A DNA stretch of 64,000 bases from Arthrobacter sp. 35W (GTDB lineage Bacteria > Actinomycetota > Actinomycetes > Actinomycetales > Micrococcaceae). The translations under genes were made by a program, and so were the position numbers. Under the pieces are notes generated by a model. The model made no database searches, was not told the origin of the DNA, and was given only the letters and a program-made list of their open reading frames with translations. The DNA is taken from assembly GCF_000482545.1 (NCBI RefSeq), contig NZ_KI519454.1, forward strand, positions 620,001 to 684,000. Direction: 5' to 3'. Positions 44,887-52,489 of the stretch are shown piece by piece (position 1 is the stretch's first letter; each line of letters starts with the position of its first letter).

Positions 44887-45765
44887 CTAGCCCTCTGCCC
44901 CTGAGTGTTCGGCGATGTGGCACATGCGTGCGACGCCCGGATGCCACGGCCGTGCCGACGGGCCTGTCAGGACCAACGTCCGTTTCAGGCACGGATCCAG
45001 TTGCACCATGACCAGATCCTCATTGAGCATCGTCTGTGCCAGTGAGGGCATGATCGCCACACCCAGACCGGCTTCGACCATGCCGAGCAGCGTGCTGGTC
45101 TCGTGCACACGTTGTGCCGGGGCGTAGGGCGCGTCGGCCATGTCGTGGATGGCCCTGATCTGGGGCTCGCAGCCTGCGGTCGAGGCCAATAGTGGGTCCT
45201 CAAGGAGATCGTGGAGGCTGATTCGATCGACGCCAGCCAGGGGATGGTCGGCCCGCAGCACGGCCCGGAAGTCGTCATGCGCAAGGACGGCCGCCCCCGC
45301 CTGAACGGGCACGTCGGCTACCAGCACCGCCGCATCGATGGCGCCGGTGGCGAGCCAGACCTCCAGTTCGTCGTCGCCGCCCTCAAAGAGGCGAATGTCC
45401 AGCCCCGGCAGTTCCGCCCGCCAGCGGCGGAGCAGATCGGGGACCAGCCGGTGGGACACCGTCACACCGGCCCCCAAGCGGACGGTCCCAGTGGCGGCGC
45501 GGTCGTGGTGCTGGTCCACGGCGGCCTCCAACGAGCGGACGCTGGCCAGGACACTGCGGGCGTGGGTGAGGACGGTGTCGCCCAGGGGAGTGGGCGCAAT
45601 GACAGGGGCGCGCTGCACCAGTGGGGCACCCGTAACCTGTTCCAACGAGGCCAGCGCATGTGAGACGGCGGACTGGCTCATCTGCAGGTGGTCCGCTGCC
45701 GCACCAAAGCCGCCCTGCTCGACCACGCCAACAAGAACTTCAAGCTGACGCAGGGTGACACTCAT
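44887..45765 (-). CDS. LysR-family transcriptional regulator
   Basis: 292 residues. N-terminal winged helix LRQLEVLVGVVEQGGFGAAA then AVSHALASLEQVTGAPLVQR; C-terminal periplasmic-binding-like effector domain. It diverges from the EamA transporter gene with a 95-base gap in which ATGAATC (from 45764) and GATTCAT (about 45805) form an inverted pair that may be part of an operator. LysR proteins usually regulate the divergent gene; the inducer is unknown. Confidence 0.92.
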   Translation of the reverse strand: MSVTLRQLEVLVGVVEQGGFGAAADHLQMSQSAVSHALASLEQVTGAPLVQRAPVIAPTPLGDTVLTHARSVLASVRSLEAAVDQHHDRAATGTVRLGAGVTVSHRLVPDLLRRWRAELPGLDIRLFEGGDDELEVWLATGAIDAAVLVADVPVQAGAAVLAHDDFRAVLRADHPLAGVDRISLHDLLEDPLLASTAGCEPQIRAIHDMADAPYAPAQRVHETSTLLGMVEAGLGVAIMPSLAQTMLNEDLVMVQLDPCLKRTLVLTGPSARPWHPGVARMCHIAEHSGAEG

Positions 45766-45860
45766 GAATCGATTCCTTGCATGAACTCATGTGCTCGATT
45801 TGTTTGATTCATGCGTCAACCGTAGCCCAGACTGGGGGAGAAATGAAGGAGCATGGACTA

Positions 45861-46877
45861 ATGGGTGGGAACGCAATGGCAGGCAAACGAAGCATGACCC
45901 TCGGCGGCCAGTATCTGGCTGCGGCAGTGGTTTGGGGAGCGAGCTTCCTGTTCATCAAGGTCGCCGTCGGTGGGATTTCGCCCGCGCAGGTGGTGCTCGG
46001 GCGCCTCTTCTTCGGGGCGGTGGTGCTTGCCGCCGTCATGCTGGTCAGCCGCCGCCGTTGGCCGCGCGGCCTGCGGATGTGGGCCCACCTCACGGCCATC
46101 GGCGCCATCGTCTGTGTGATCCCCTTCCTGCTCTTTTCCTGGGCCGCCCAGTACCTGCCGGCAGGGTTGTCCAGCATCTTCAACGCCACGACACCCATCG
46201 CCACCATGGTCGTTGCCCTGGCGCTGCTGCCCGAAGAACGGCTGACCAAAACGAAGGCGGCGGGCATCTTTGTCGCCGCTGCCGGCGTCGTTCTGGTGGC
46301 CGCGCCGTGGACGGCAGTGGCCGACACGTCCAATCCCATGTTCTTTTGGGCACAGCTGGCCTGCCTCGGGGCCACCACCTGCTACGGGCTGGGGTTCGTC
46401 TACACCCGCCGCTTCCTCCGCGGCAGCGGCTACGACGCCGTCACGGTGTCTGCCGCGCAGATTGGCACCGGGGCCGTCATCATGCTGGTGTTGACGCCGT
46501 TCATCGCCACCGCCCCGATCACCCTGACCTGGGAGATCGTGGGCAGCATGGTCATCCTCGGCGGCATCGGAACCGGCATTGCCTACATTTGGTACAACAA
46601 TGTCCTCAATGCCTGGGGTGCCACCATTGCCTCCACCGTCACCTACCTCACCCCGGTCAGTGGAGTCCTGCTGGGAGTCATCTTCCTGGGCGAGACGGTC
46701 CATTGGAACCAGGTTCTGGGCGGAAGCGTCGTCATTCTCGGCATCCTGGTCGGGCAGGGGCGGCTCATGGTGCCGCGCCGGAAACGGAGGGACGACGTCG
46801 TGCTGCCGCCGGCGGGCGGGGCCGGCACGCTTCACGCGCAGCCCGGACCTAGCCCTGTGGATGGCTCAAAGGCGTAG
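45861..46877 (+). CDS. EamA-family (DMT) transporter
   Basis: 338 residues from ATG 45861, nine bases after AAGGAG; the frame starts at 45777 and ATG 45843 is another option. Ten membrane helices made of two EamA repeats: AAVVWGASFLFIKVAVGGIS starts the first, and the second begins near MFFWAQLACLGATTCYGLGF. YLPAGLSSIFNATTPIATMV and NAWGATIASTVTYLTPVSGV are typical DMT segments. Probable metabolite exporter controlled by the divergent LysR. Confidence 0.9.
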   Translation: MGGNAMAGKRSMTLGGQYLAAAVVWGASFLFIKVAVGGISPAQVVLGRLFFGAVVLAAVMLVSRRRWPRGLRMWAHLTAIGAIVCVIPFLLFSWAAQYLPAGLSSIFNATTPIATMVVALALLPEERLTKTKAAGIFVAAAGVVLVAAPWTAVADTSNPMFFWAQLACLGATTCYGLGFVYTRRFLRGSGYDAVTVSAAQIGTGAVIMLVLTPFIATAPITLTWEIVGSMVILGGIGTGIAYIWYNNVLNAWGATIASTVTYLTPVSGVLLGVIFLGETVHWNQVLGGSVVILGILVGQGRLMVPRRKRRDDVVLPPAGGAGTLHAQPGPSPVDGSKA

Positions 46878-46887
46878 GTCCTGCGGC

Positions 46888-47310
46888 CTACGCCCGGGTA
46901 CGTGTTCCGGGCTGGGCGATGAGCTTGCCTGCCGCAATAGACATGCCGATGAACGCTGCAGCCGAGACAACCAAGAGCGGCCACAAAACAGCATCGGCAA
47001 TTGCCGGCGACTTGCCCGCACTGACAAGTTCCGCTTGGGCTCGAAGCAACTGCCAGACACCGACGCCGCTCAGCAGCCACAGCACCGCTGCCCCGGCGAC
47101 GAACCAAGCAAGAGCGAAAGAGCCACTTCTGGCTCCGAGGAAGACTGCCAGTGCAGCCAGCGCGAGGGCTGCCAGCAAGGCCAGCAACAGGGGTCCCGGG
47201 TCGAGCGGGAGACCAACAAGACCAGTCAACGTAAATAGTGCAGCCGCAGTCACTGCCGAAAGCACGCCGACGCCCGCCGCGGCGGCGCGCAAGTTTGGTC
47301 GGAGCTTCAT
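46888..47310 (-). CDS. Hypothetical four-helix membrane protein
   Basis: 140 residues, mainly four Ala/Leu-rich helices (about 12-33, 38-60, 66-90, 107-128) with an Arg-rich start and end. No recognisable motif. It converges on the EamA gene with a 10-base gap, where GGCGTAGG and CCTACGCC (46871-46894) form a small hairpin overlapping both ends. The role is unknown. Confidence 0.68.
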   Translation of the reverse strand: MKLRPNLRAAAAGVGVLSAVTAAALFTLTGLVGLPLDPGPLLLALLAALALAALAVFLGARSGSFALAWFVAGAAVLWLLSGVGVWQLLRAQAELVSAGKSPAIADAVLWPLLVVSAAAFIGMSIAAGKLIAQPGTRTRA

Positions 47311-47502
47311 GATTCGAGTCCCCTCGTTTGTGGCGTCTTCAGTCGGATCCCGCCGTGGAATTTCGCTCGGCGGGCCTGCCGAGGTGCGGCTGGCTGCTAC
47401 GCACGCTACCGGATGCCCGCAACGCCATGGATCAACCGCTACTGCGATTTATCCTCTCGATCCTTGGAGACGGGTTACCGGTGGTCACACACAGGTTCTT
47501 TC

Positions 47503-47564
47503 GGTGGCTAGGCTTCGAGGGACACCATTCCACGCCGAGCTGAGGGGACAGCCCCGTGAACCCT
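47503..47564. repeat. 62-bp dispersed direct repeat, copy 1
   Basis: 59 of 62 bases match the copy at 48841-48902, in the same orientation, 1.34 kb away. The unit holds TAGGCT (47509-47514), which could be a -10 element, and a GGGG-ACAG-CCCC hairpin. It lies within the 383-base stretch 47311-47693, which otherwise contains no gene I can support. The next gene starts 130 bases downstream. Confidence 0.9.
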
Positions 47565-47693
47565 ATTTCGCGCCAATGTCGGCGCTCCAACCTAGGATGG
47601 TGGCCGAGGCCCCCCGGGAAGCAATGGGGCGGCCTCGTGGAAGCTCGCATCATGTGTTGTTTCCACCACCACTAGCTGAGAAGGAGTGCCGCT

Positions 47694-48047
47694 ATGAGTT
47701 ATGACCTTGCAGTGTGGGAGGGCGAGCTGCCGTCCACCGACGAAGAGCTGGCCGTCGCGTTCGACGAAAACATGGCCATTCTCGACAGCGAACCGGCGCC
47801 CGAACCGTCTCCGCGGATCCGCGCCTATGTCGACGCTCTCTTGGCACGCTGGCCCGATTTGGATTTCGGGGCCGAGAATGACTCGCCGTGGTCCGATGGC
47901 CCATTGATAGGAAACGCCGCCGGACCGGTCATCTACTTCGGAATGGTCTATGACCAGGCAGAGGAAGCTTCGGAATTTGCCGCCCAGCTGGCCCGGGAGC
48001 ACGGCTTGGTCTGTCTGGACCCTCAGATGGAGGCGCTGCGGCGATAA
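47694..48047 (+). CDS. Hypothetical 117-residue acidic protein
   Basis: Starts at ATG behind GAAGGAGTGCC. The sequence runs SYDLAVWEGELPSTDEELAV, IRAYVDALLARWPDL, SPWSDGPLIGNAAGPVIYFG, and EEASEFAAQLAREHGLVCLD. This resembles a family of small acidic proteins that occur scattered in actinobacteria and in immunity-gene clusters of polymorphic toxins; the assignment is tentative and no toxin gene is adjacent. A palindromic terminator follows 12 bases after the stop. Confidence 0.78.
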   Translation: MSYDLAVWEGELPSTDEELAVAFDENMAILDSEPAPEPSPRIRAYVDALLARWPDLDFGAENDSPWSDGPLIGNAAGPVIYFGMVYDQAEEASEFAAQLAREHGLVCLDPQMEALRR

Positions 48048-48059
48048 TCCGCCAACTAC

Positions 48060-48103
48060 CGCTGCATTGGATGGGCCCTTTGTCCGGCCCATCCAATGCA
48101 GCG
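48060..48103. terminator. Terminator hairpin, 18-bp arms
   Basis: Perfect 18-base arms (48060-48077, 48086-48103) with an 8-base loop. It separates the two small hypothetical genes, so they are probably separate transcription units. Confidence 0.8.
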
Positions 48104-48164
48104 AAATCGTCCATCGTCACGAAGATCTCCTGAGACTGCTGCTCTTGGGTGGCATACTGGCGGC

Positions 48165-48410
48165 GTGGACAGACGACAGCTTGAACTCATCCTTGAATCT
48201 GAAGGTTTCCCAGCCGATTCTTATGCCATGCATGGCAGCGATCGGAATGACTCGTTCAATATCGAACAGCAGGGCCATCGTTTCTTGGTTTTTTACACTG
48301 AGCGGGGCACGCGGTCTCCCATAGAAGAATTCCAGTCCGAAGCTGCGGCATGCGATTTCTTTCTGGACCTCATGAGACGGAATGTGCGGAAGGAAAAAGA
48401 CTCCAGATAG
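48165..48410 (+). CDS. Hypothetical 81-residue protein
   Basis: Start GTG 48165 chosen because the conserved-looking part begins DRRQLELILESEGFPADSYA. The rest, RFLVFYTERGTRSPIEEFQS and EAAACDFFLDLMRRN, is a small alpha/beta protein that resembles proteins found in toxin-immunity arrays; the function is not established. Base composition is visibly more AT-rich than the neighbours, a possible sign of transfer. It converges with the PASTA-protein gene. Confidence 0.72.
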   Translation: MDRRQLELILESEGFPADSYAMHGSDRNDSFNIEQQGHRFLVFYTERGTRSPIEEFQSEAAACDFFLDLMRRNVRKEKDSR

Positions 48411-48434
48411 CCGTATATTGCTTCCACGACGCAC

Positions 48435-48770
48435 CTAGTACGGTTCCTCCGGAATGGCGTGGGCGCTGTCGGCGGACGGCGGCGAATCATCCAGGGGACG
48501 GGCCATGTCTGGCTCGAGATCCGACCGCAGCCAGACCCTGAGCGAGTCCCACCGGCGGGCGACTGTCCCCGGGGCAGGATCCTGGCGGAGGATCATCGGG
48601 TTGTTGGGCCAGACTAAGGCGCCAATCGGTGGGCCATCTGGGTCAGGGTTTGCCAAGGACAGGCCCGCAGAAGACGCAACGTCCCGTGCCGCCAGAAAAG
48701 ACAACCCGGTCACATTCGGCACGATGACGACGTCGGCTGCCCGCCGTTCGCCATCAAACGTCTTAGCCAT
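48435..48770 (-). CDS. Single-PASTA-domain protein
   Basis: 111 residues from ATG 48770 behind AGGAGGAG; an upstream frame to 48821 is less likely. A PASTA-like domain is visible: VVIVPNVTGLSFLAARDVA, SSAGLSLANPDPDGPP, NPMILRQDPAPGTVARRWD, VWL. PASTA domains bind muropeptides or antibiotics when part of kinases or PBPs; here there is no signal peptide, membrane helix or kinase. An acidic C-terminal tail follows. The ligand is unknown. Confidence 0.8.
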   Translation of the reverse strand: MAKTFDGERRAADVVIVPNVTGLSFLAARDVASSAGLSLANPDPDGPPIGALVWPNNPMILRQDPAPGTVARRWDSLRVWLRSDLEPDMARPLDDSPPSADSAHAIPEEPY

Positions 48771-48840
48771 ATCTCCTCCTACCAGCAGTGTCGACCGCCG
48801 GCGCCACCGGGGCAAGGCCAATGCCTGCGGACGCCCCTGC

Positions 48841-48902
48841 GGTGGCTAGGCTTCGAGGGACACGATTCAACGCCGAGCTGAGGGGACAGCTCCGTGAACC
48901 CT
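48841..48902. repeat. 62-bp dispersed direct repeat, copy 2
   Basis: Second copy of the repeat at 47503, with three base changes. It ends 26 bases before the GTG of the sigma factor gene, so it covers the sigma promoter or leader region. TAGGCT is at 48846-48851. Confidence 0.9.
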
Positions 48903-48928
48903 TTTCCGGGCTGCGGGCAATACATAGT

Positions 48929-49522
48929 GTGAACACAGACAGCGACATCATCAGGCGGTCTCTGGAGCGCCCCTTTGTCTTTGGGGAGCTGTACGACAGA
49001 CACGCCTCAGCCATCCACCGATACGCGGCCAGACGGGCCGGCGATTTTGCGGCCGACGACGTCATGTCCGAGACATTCTTGGTCGCCTTCGAGCGGCGGA
49101 ACACCTTCGACGACGCCATTGACGACGCGAGACCCTGGCTCTTCGGTATTGCCACCAATCTGCTGCGCCGCCACCACCGCGCCGAGGCCAAGATCCTGCG
49201 CGTTCTGGCCAAGGCGCCCCGTGACGAGGCTGCCGAGGACCTGTGGCGGGTCGCCGAGCAGGTGGACGCCCAGGCGGCGGTCGGCAGGATCGCCAAGAAG
49301 CTGAAAAGCATGGCGGCCATCGATCGGGAAACCCTCCTGCTCTACGCCTGGGCCGACCTCACCTATGAGGGCATCGCCCAGGCCATGGGTGTGCCGCTGG
49401 GCACCGTGCGTTCACGCATGAACCGCGCCCGCAAGGCGCTCAAGAACGAATTGGGCCTGGGCCCCGTGGATGAAATGGAGATGGATCATGGACGATTTGC
49501 AGCTGCTCCGCAGAACCCGTAG
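48929..49522 (+). CDS. RNA polymerase sigma factor, ECF type
   Basis: 197 residues from GTG 48929. Region 2 is RPFVFGELYDRHASAIHRYA, DDVMSETFLVAFERRNTF, then RPWLFGIATNLLRRHHRAE. Region 4 is DRETLLLYAWADLTYEGIAQ followed by VPLGTVRSRMNRARKAL. It overlaps the next gene by 35 bases, a typical sigma/anti-sigma-like coupling. The gene sits just downstream of a 62-bp repeat shared with 47503, which may carry a common promoter. Earlier starts in frame would run through the repeat. Confidence 0.9.
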   Translation: MNTDSDIIRRSLERPFVFGELYDRHASAIHRYAARRAGDFAADDVMSETFLVAFERRNTFDDAIDDARPWLFGIATNLLRRHHRAEAKILRVLAKAPRDEAAEDLWRVAEQVDAQAAVGRIAKKLKSMAAIDRETLLLYAWADLTYEGIAQAMGVPLGTVRSRMNRARKALKNELGLGPVDEMEMDHGRFAAAPQNP

Positions 49523-50543
49523 CGATGTCGACGCCGCATCCGACGACAGTCTGGCCCGGGGCCGGCAGAGGCTGATGGCCCGGATCGGCGAGGAGACCAC
49601 GGCGGCCCTGACCTTTGGAAGGAAGCCTCGGGGCACTATGGTGCGTCGCGGATTTTTGGTGGCCGGCGCTGCCGCTGTGCTGGTCGGCGCCATCGTGGTG
49701 GCCGACGTCGTCTCGATCGGTGGGAAGCCGCCGGGCGCGACGGCGGAAGCCGCCCAGGCGCTCGACAACGCCGCGGCAGCCACGATCGAGACCAGCGATC
49801 CGGTGGTTGGGCCGGGCCAGTACCTGAAGATCGCTACCACTGCCGTCTACGCCTCGGCCGTCGTATTGGACAACCCTGGAACGGACCGACGTACGGTGGA
49901 GTGGCTGGACCGGTCCACCGATCAGCTCTACGTTCCCGCCGATCAGTCTGCGGAATGGATCTGGAACCGCGAAGCCCGCATCCCGGCGACGTTCTTTAGC
50001 GAAGACGCCAGGGCCGAGGCGGCCAAATATCAACAGTCCCAGGCAAACGACCCCATCAGGACGGGAGAGCTGCTGCGGGCACAAGGTGGAAACTTCTACA
50101 GCAGCCAGCGGCTGCTCCTGGCAGGCTTGCCACTTGCCGAAGGACTGAAGACCCTGCCCCGCGATCCCCAAGCACTCCTCGACGAAATCCGCCAGCGAGG
50201 CAAGCCGGGCAGACCTGAAGCGGAAACGCTGGAATCCATCGCGTCCGTCCTGAGGACCGGAGTTGTCCCGGCAGACCTTCGCGCCGCACTGTACAAAGCG
50301 GCCGCGCTCATTCGCGGAGTCACGGTCGTCGATAGGCAGGCGAACCTTGATGGCCGGGTAGGCATAGCGATAGGCATTGAGCATCCAAAACGTCAGACTC
50401 GGATGGACATCATCATCGATTCCGAGACGGGGATGTTCATTGGCGAACGGGTAGTGACGTTGACCGCCGGAACGACCTTCCCTGCCGGAACAGCGACCGG
50501 CTGGACGGCCATCGAAACCTCTGTTGTGGACTCAGCGCCGTAG
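49488..50543 (+). CDS. CU044_5270-family membrane protein, partner of the sigma factor
   Basis: 351 residues from ATG 49488. A charged N-terminal cytoplasmic part (DDLQLLRRTRSDVDAASDDS, LARGRQRLMARI) precedes one membrane helix (about 52-70), then a large extracellular domain with QYLKIATTAVYASAV and VVDRQANLDGRVGIAIG. Such proteins, encoded after ECF factors in actinobacteria, are thought to act as anti-sigma or sensor partners. No zinc-finger anti-sigma motif is visible. The 35-base overlap with sigma indicates coupling. Confidence 0.85.
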   Translation: MDDLQLLRRTRSDVDAASDDSLARGRQRLMARIGEETTAALTFGRKPRGTMVRRGFLVAGAAAVLVGAIVVADVVSIGGKPPGATAEAAQALDNAAAATIETSDPVVGPGQYLKIATTAVYASAVVLDNPGTDRRTVEWLDRSTDQLYVPADQSAEWIWNREARIPATFFSEDARAEAAKYQQSQANDPIRTGELLRAQGGNFYSSQRLLLAGLPLAEGLKTLPRDPQALLDEIRQRGKPGRPEAETLESIASVLRTGVVPADLRAALYKAAALIRGVTVVDRQANLDGRVGIAIGIEHPKRQTRMDIIIDSETGMFIGERVVTLTAGTTFPAGTATGWTAIETSVVDSAP

Positions 50544-50556
50544 CAACCATTGAAGG

Positions 50557-50598
50557 ACAGGGGCCAGCCGGGCGGTGAAACGTCTGGCTGGCCCCTGT
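50557..50598. terminator. Terminator between convergent genes
   Basis: Arms of 13 bases (50557-50569, 50586-50598) with a 16-base loop, followed by TCTG. It separates the CU044_5270 gene from the convergent GNAT gene at the end of the pls operon. Confidence 0.75.
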
Positions 50599-50627
50599 TC
50601 TGCGGTGCGACGAAGAACGACGCCGTC

Positions 50628-51095
50628 TCAGCCGCCCGAAAGGTCCAGTGTCATGAAGACGCTGTGCGGATCCATGCTGTAGCCGCCAAAGGGCGGACAT
50701 GCGGTGAAGCCGTGCCGCTCGTACAGCCGCCGGGCCGGTGCGAAGAACTCCTCAGTTCCCGTCTCCAAGAACAGGCTCTCGTAGCCGCGGCGCCGGGCCT
50801 CGTCGACGATGTGCCCCAGCAATTGCGCTGCCACACCCCGCCCGCGCGCAGCGGGCGTTGTCCGCATGGATTTGATTTCACCGGCCCGGGACCCCAGCGA
50901 CTTCAGGGCGCCGCACCCCAGCAGCTGCCCGGCCTCGCGGGCCGTCCAAAACCCGACATCGGGTGCAGCCAGGGCGGAATGGTCCAGCGCGTGCACACTG
51001 TCGGCCGGCGAGGTGGCAAACATGTCGGCCAGGTGCTCGTCCAGAAGCCGGCGAACGTCGTCGGCGGCCGGGGAATCAACAGCAATCTCAATCAC
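50628..51095 (-). CDS. GNAT-family N-acetyltransferase
   Basis: 155 residues from GTG 51095, 11 bases after the M1 peptidase stop. The acetyl-CoA motif is RTTPAARGRGVAAQLLGHIV, then GYESLFLETGTEEFFAPARR and LYERHGFTACPPF. IEIAVDSPAADDVRRLLDEH opens the fold. It probably belongs to the pls-M1-GNAT operon, where an acetyltransferase could modify the polyamine product or give self-protection; this is inference. Confidence 0.85.
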   Translation of the reverse strand: MIEIAVDSPAADDVRRLLDEHLADMFATSPADSVHALDHSALAAPDVGFWTAREAGQLLGCGALKSLGSRAGEIKSMRTTPAARGRGVAAQLLGHIVDEARRRGYESLFLETGTEEFFAPARRLYERHGFTACPPFGGYSMDPHSVFMTLDLSGG

Positions 51096-51106
51096 GGCGT
51101 CCAACC

Positions 51107-52462
51107 CTAGCTGCCAGGGAAGGACGGCAGCGCTGTCCCGTACAACCACGGCTTCAGCAACGCCTCGGCGTCGAACCCATCCACCGACGCACAAACACGC
51201 GAAGCCAGCGCAGCAAAGGCGGGCGTGTCCACGGTGCCGTGGCGGTGCTCGGCGGACCAGGAGCGGAGCACCGTGAAGAAGAGCCCATCGCCCACAACAC
51301 ACCGCAGGGCATGCAGGGCCAGGGCGCCGCGTTTGTAGACGCGGTCGTCGAACATCAGCTCCGGGCCCGGGTCTCCGATGACCAGATCCTTCGGGAGGGT
51401 GTCCAGCATCAGGTGCGCGGCGCGGGCGCGGCTGTCGGTGCTGCCGGCCCCGCATTCCTCGGACCACAGCCACTCGGCGTAGCAGGCAAAGCCCTCATGG
51501 AGCCAGATGTCCCGCCAAGAGCCGGCGGTCAGCGAGTTGCCAAACCATTGGTGCGAGAGCTCGTGGGCGATCAGCCGCTGGGCCTCCCATGAGGTGGAGA
51601 GGTGGTTGCGGCCAAAGATGGAGACGGTCTGCGCCTCCAGCGGGATCTCCAGCTCGTCCTCCGTGACGACGACGGTGTAGCCGCGGAAGGGGTAGGGGCC
51701 AAAGCACTGCACAAAGGTGTCCATCATGGCCCGCTGGTGTGCCAAAGCCGTCGCGGCGTCGACGAGCAGCACCACGGGGACGGCGGCGTGGATGGGCACG
51801 CCCAGGGAACCGGGGGTGGACCCGGCGCCCGAGTGCGCATGCGCTCCTCCGGCCAGCTCCGCGAGTTCGTAGCGGCCGATCTGCACGGTGGCCAGATAGC
51901 TGGCCATCGGCTCCGCCTGCTCGTACACCCAGGTTTCACGGCTGGACTTGGTGGTGTGGCCCACCAGGCTGCCGTTGCAGACCGCCCGGTAGCCGGCATC
52001 GGTGCTGATGCTGATCCGGTAGCTGGACTTGTGCGAGGGGTGGTCGTTGCAGGGGAACCAGGACGGGGCGCCCGTCGGCTGGCCGGCGACGAGCACGCCG
52101 TCGTCGAGCTCCTCCCAGCCGACCTCGCCCCAGGCGCTGGCCAGGGGAGAGGGGTTGCCCTCGTAGCGGATGTCCAGCACGACGGGGGTGTCCGCGGCGA
52201 GTGCCGCCTTGGGGGTGATGACGAGCTTGGTGCCGCGCTGGGCGAACTTGGCCACCTTGGCGCCGTCGACGGCGATCTTCGTGGCGCGCAGCCCGGCCAG
52301 ATCCAGCGTCAGGACGGGGAGCGCCGTCGTCGTCCGCACCGACAACCGCGCACGTCCGGAGAGCCTGTTGCTCGCCAGACGGCATTCCAGCTCAAGGTCG
52401 TAGTGCGTGACCGTGTAGCCGGGGTTGCCGTGGCCGGGTGTGTAGGGGTCGGGGGAATCGAT
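51107..52462 (-). CDS. M1-family zinc aminopeptidase, non-canonical start
   Basis: 451 residues if read from ATC 52462; the first conventional start, TTG 52345, would lose 39 residues that carry clear M1 sequence (DPYTPGHGNPGYTVTHYDLE). AAGGAG lies seven bases before the ATC. The zinc site is HELSHQWFGN (~300-309) with the third ligand in WLHEGFACYAEWLW. The GxMEN motif is changed to PLEAQT, keeping the glutamate. M1 enzymes remove N-terminal residues. Its position 27 bases after pls parallels Pls-linked epsilon-polylysine-degrading peptidases in Streptomyces. Confidence 0.82.
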   Translation of the reverse strand: MDSPDPYTPGHGNPGYTVTHYDLELECRLASNRLSGRARLSVRTTTALPVLTLDLAGLRATKIAVDGAKVAKFAQRGTKLVITPKAALAADTPVVLDIRYEGNPSPLASAWGEVGWEELDDGVLVAGQPTGAPSWFPCNDHPSHKSSYRISISTDAGYRAVCNGSLVGHTTKSSRETWVYEQAEPMASYLATVQIGRYELAELAGGAHAHSGAGSTPGSLGVPIHAAVPVVLLVDAATALAHQRAMMDTFVQCFGPYPFRGYTVVVTEDELEIPLEAQTVSIFGRNHLSTSWEAQRLIAHELSHQWFGNSLTAGSWRDIWLHEGFACYAEWLWSEECGAGSTDSRARAAHLMLDTLPKDLVIGDPGPELMFDDRVYKRGALALHALRCVVGDGLFFTVLRSWSAEHRHGTVDTPAFAALASRVCASVDGFDAEALLKPWLYGTALPSFPGS

Positions 52463-52489
52463 GCGCGTGCTCCTTCTCTACAAGATCTG

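Noticed and set aside
47328-47543. 71-codon plus-strand frame containing part of the 62-bp repeat
   Set aside because: No ribosome site, no similarity I recognise, and its C-terminal part is simply a reading of the repeat, which at the second copy is read in other frames.
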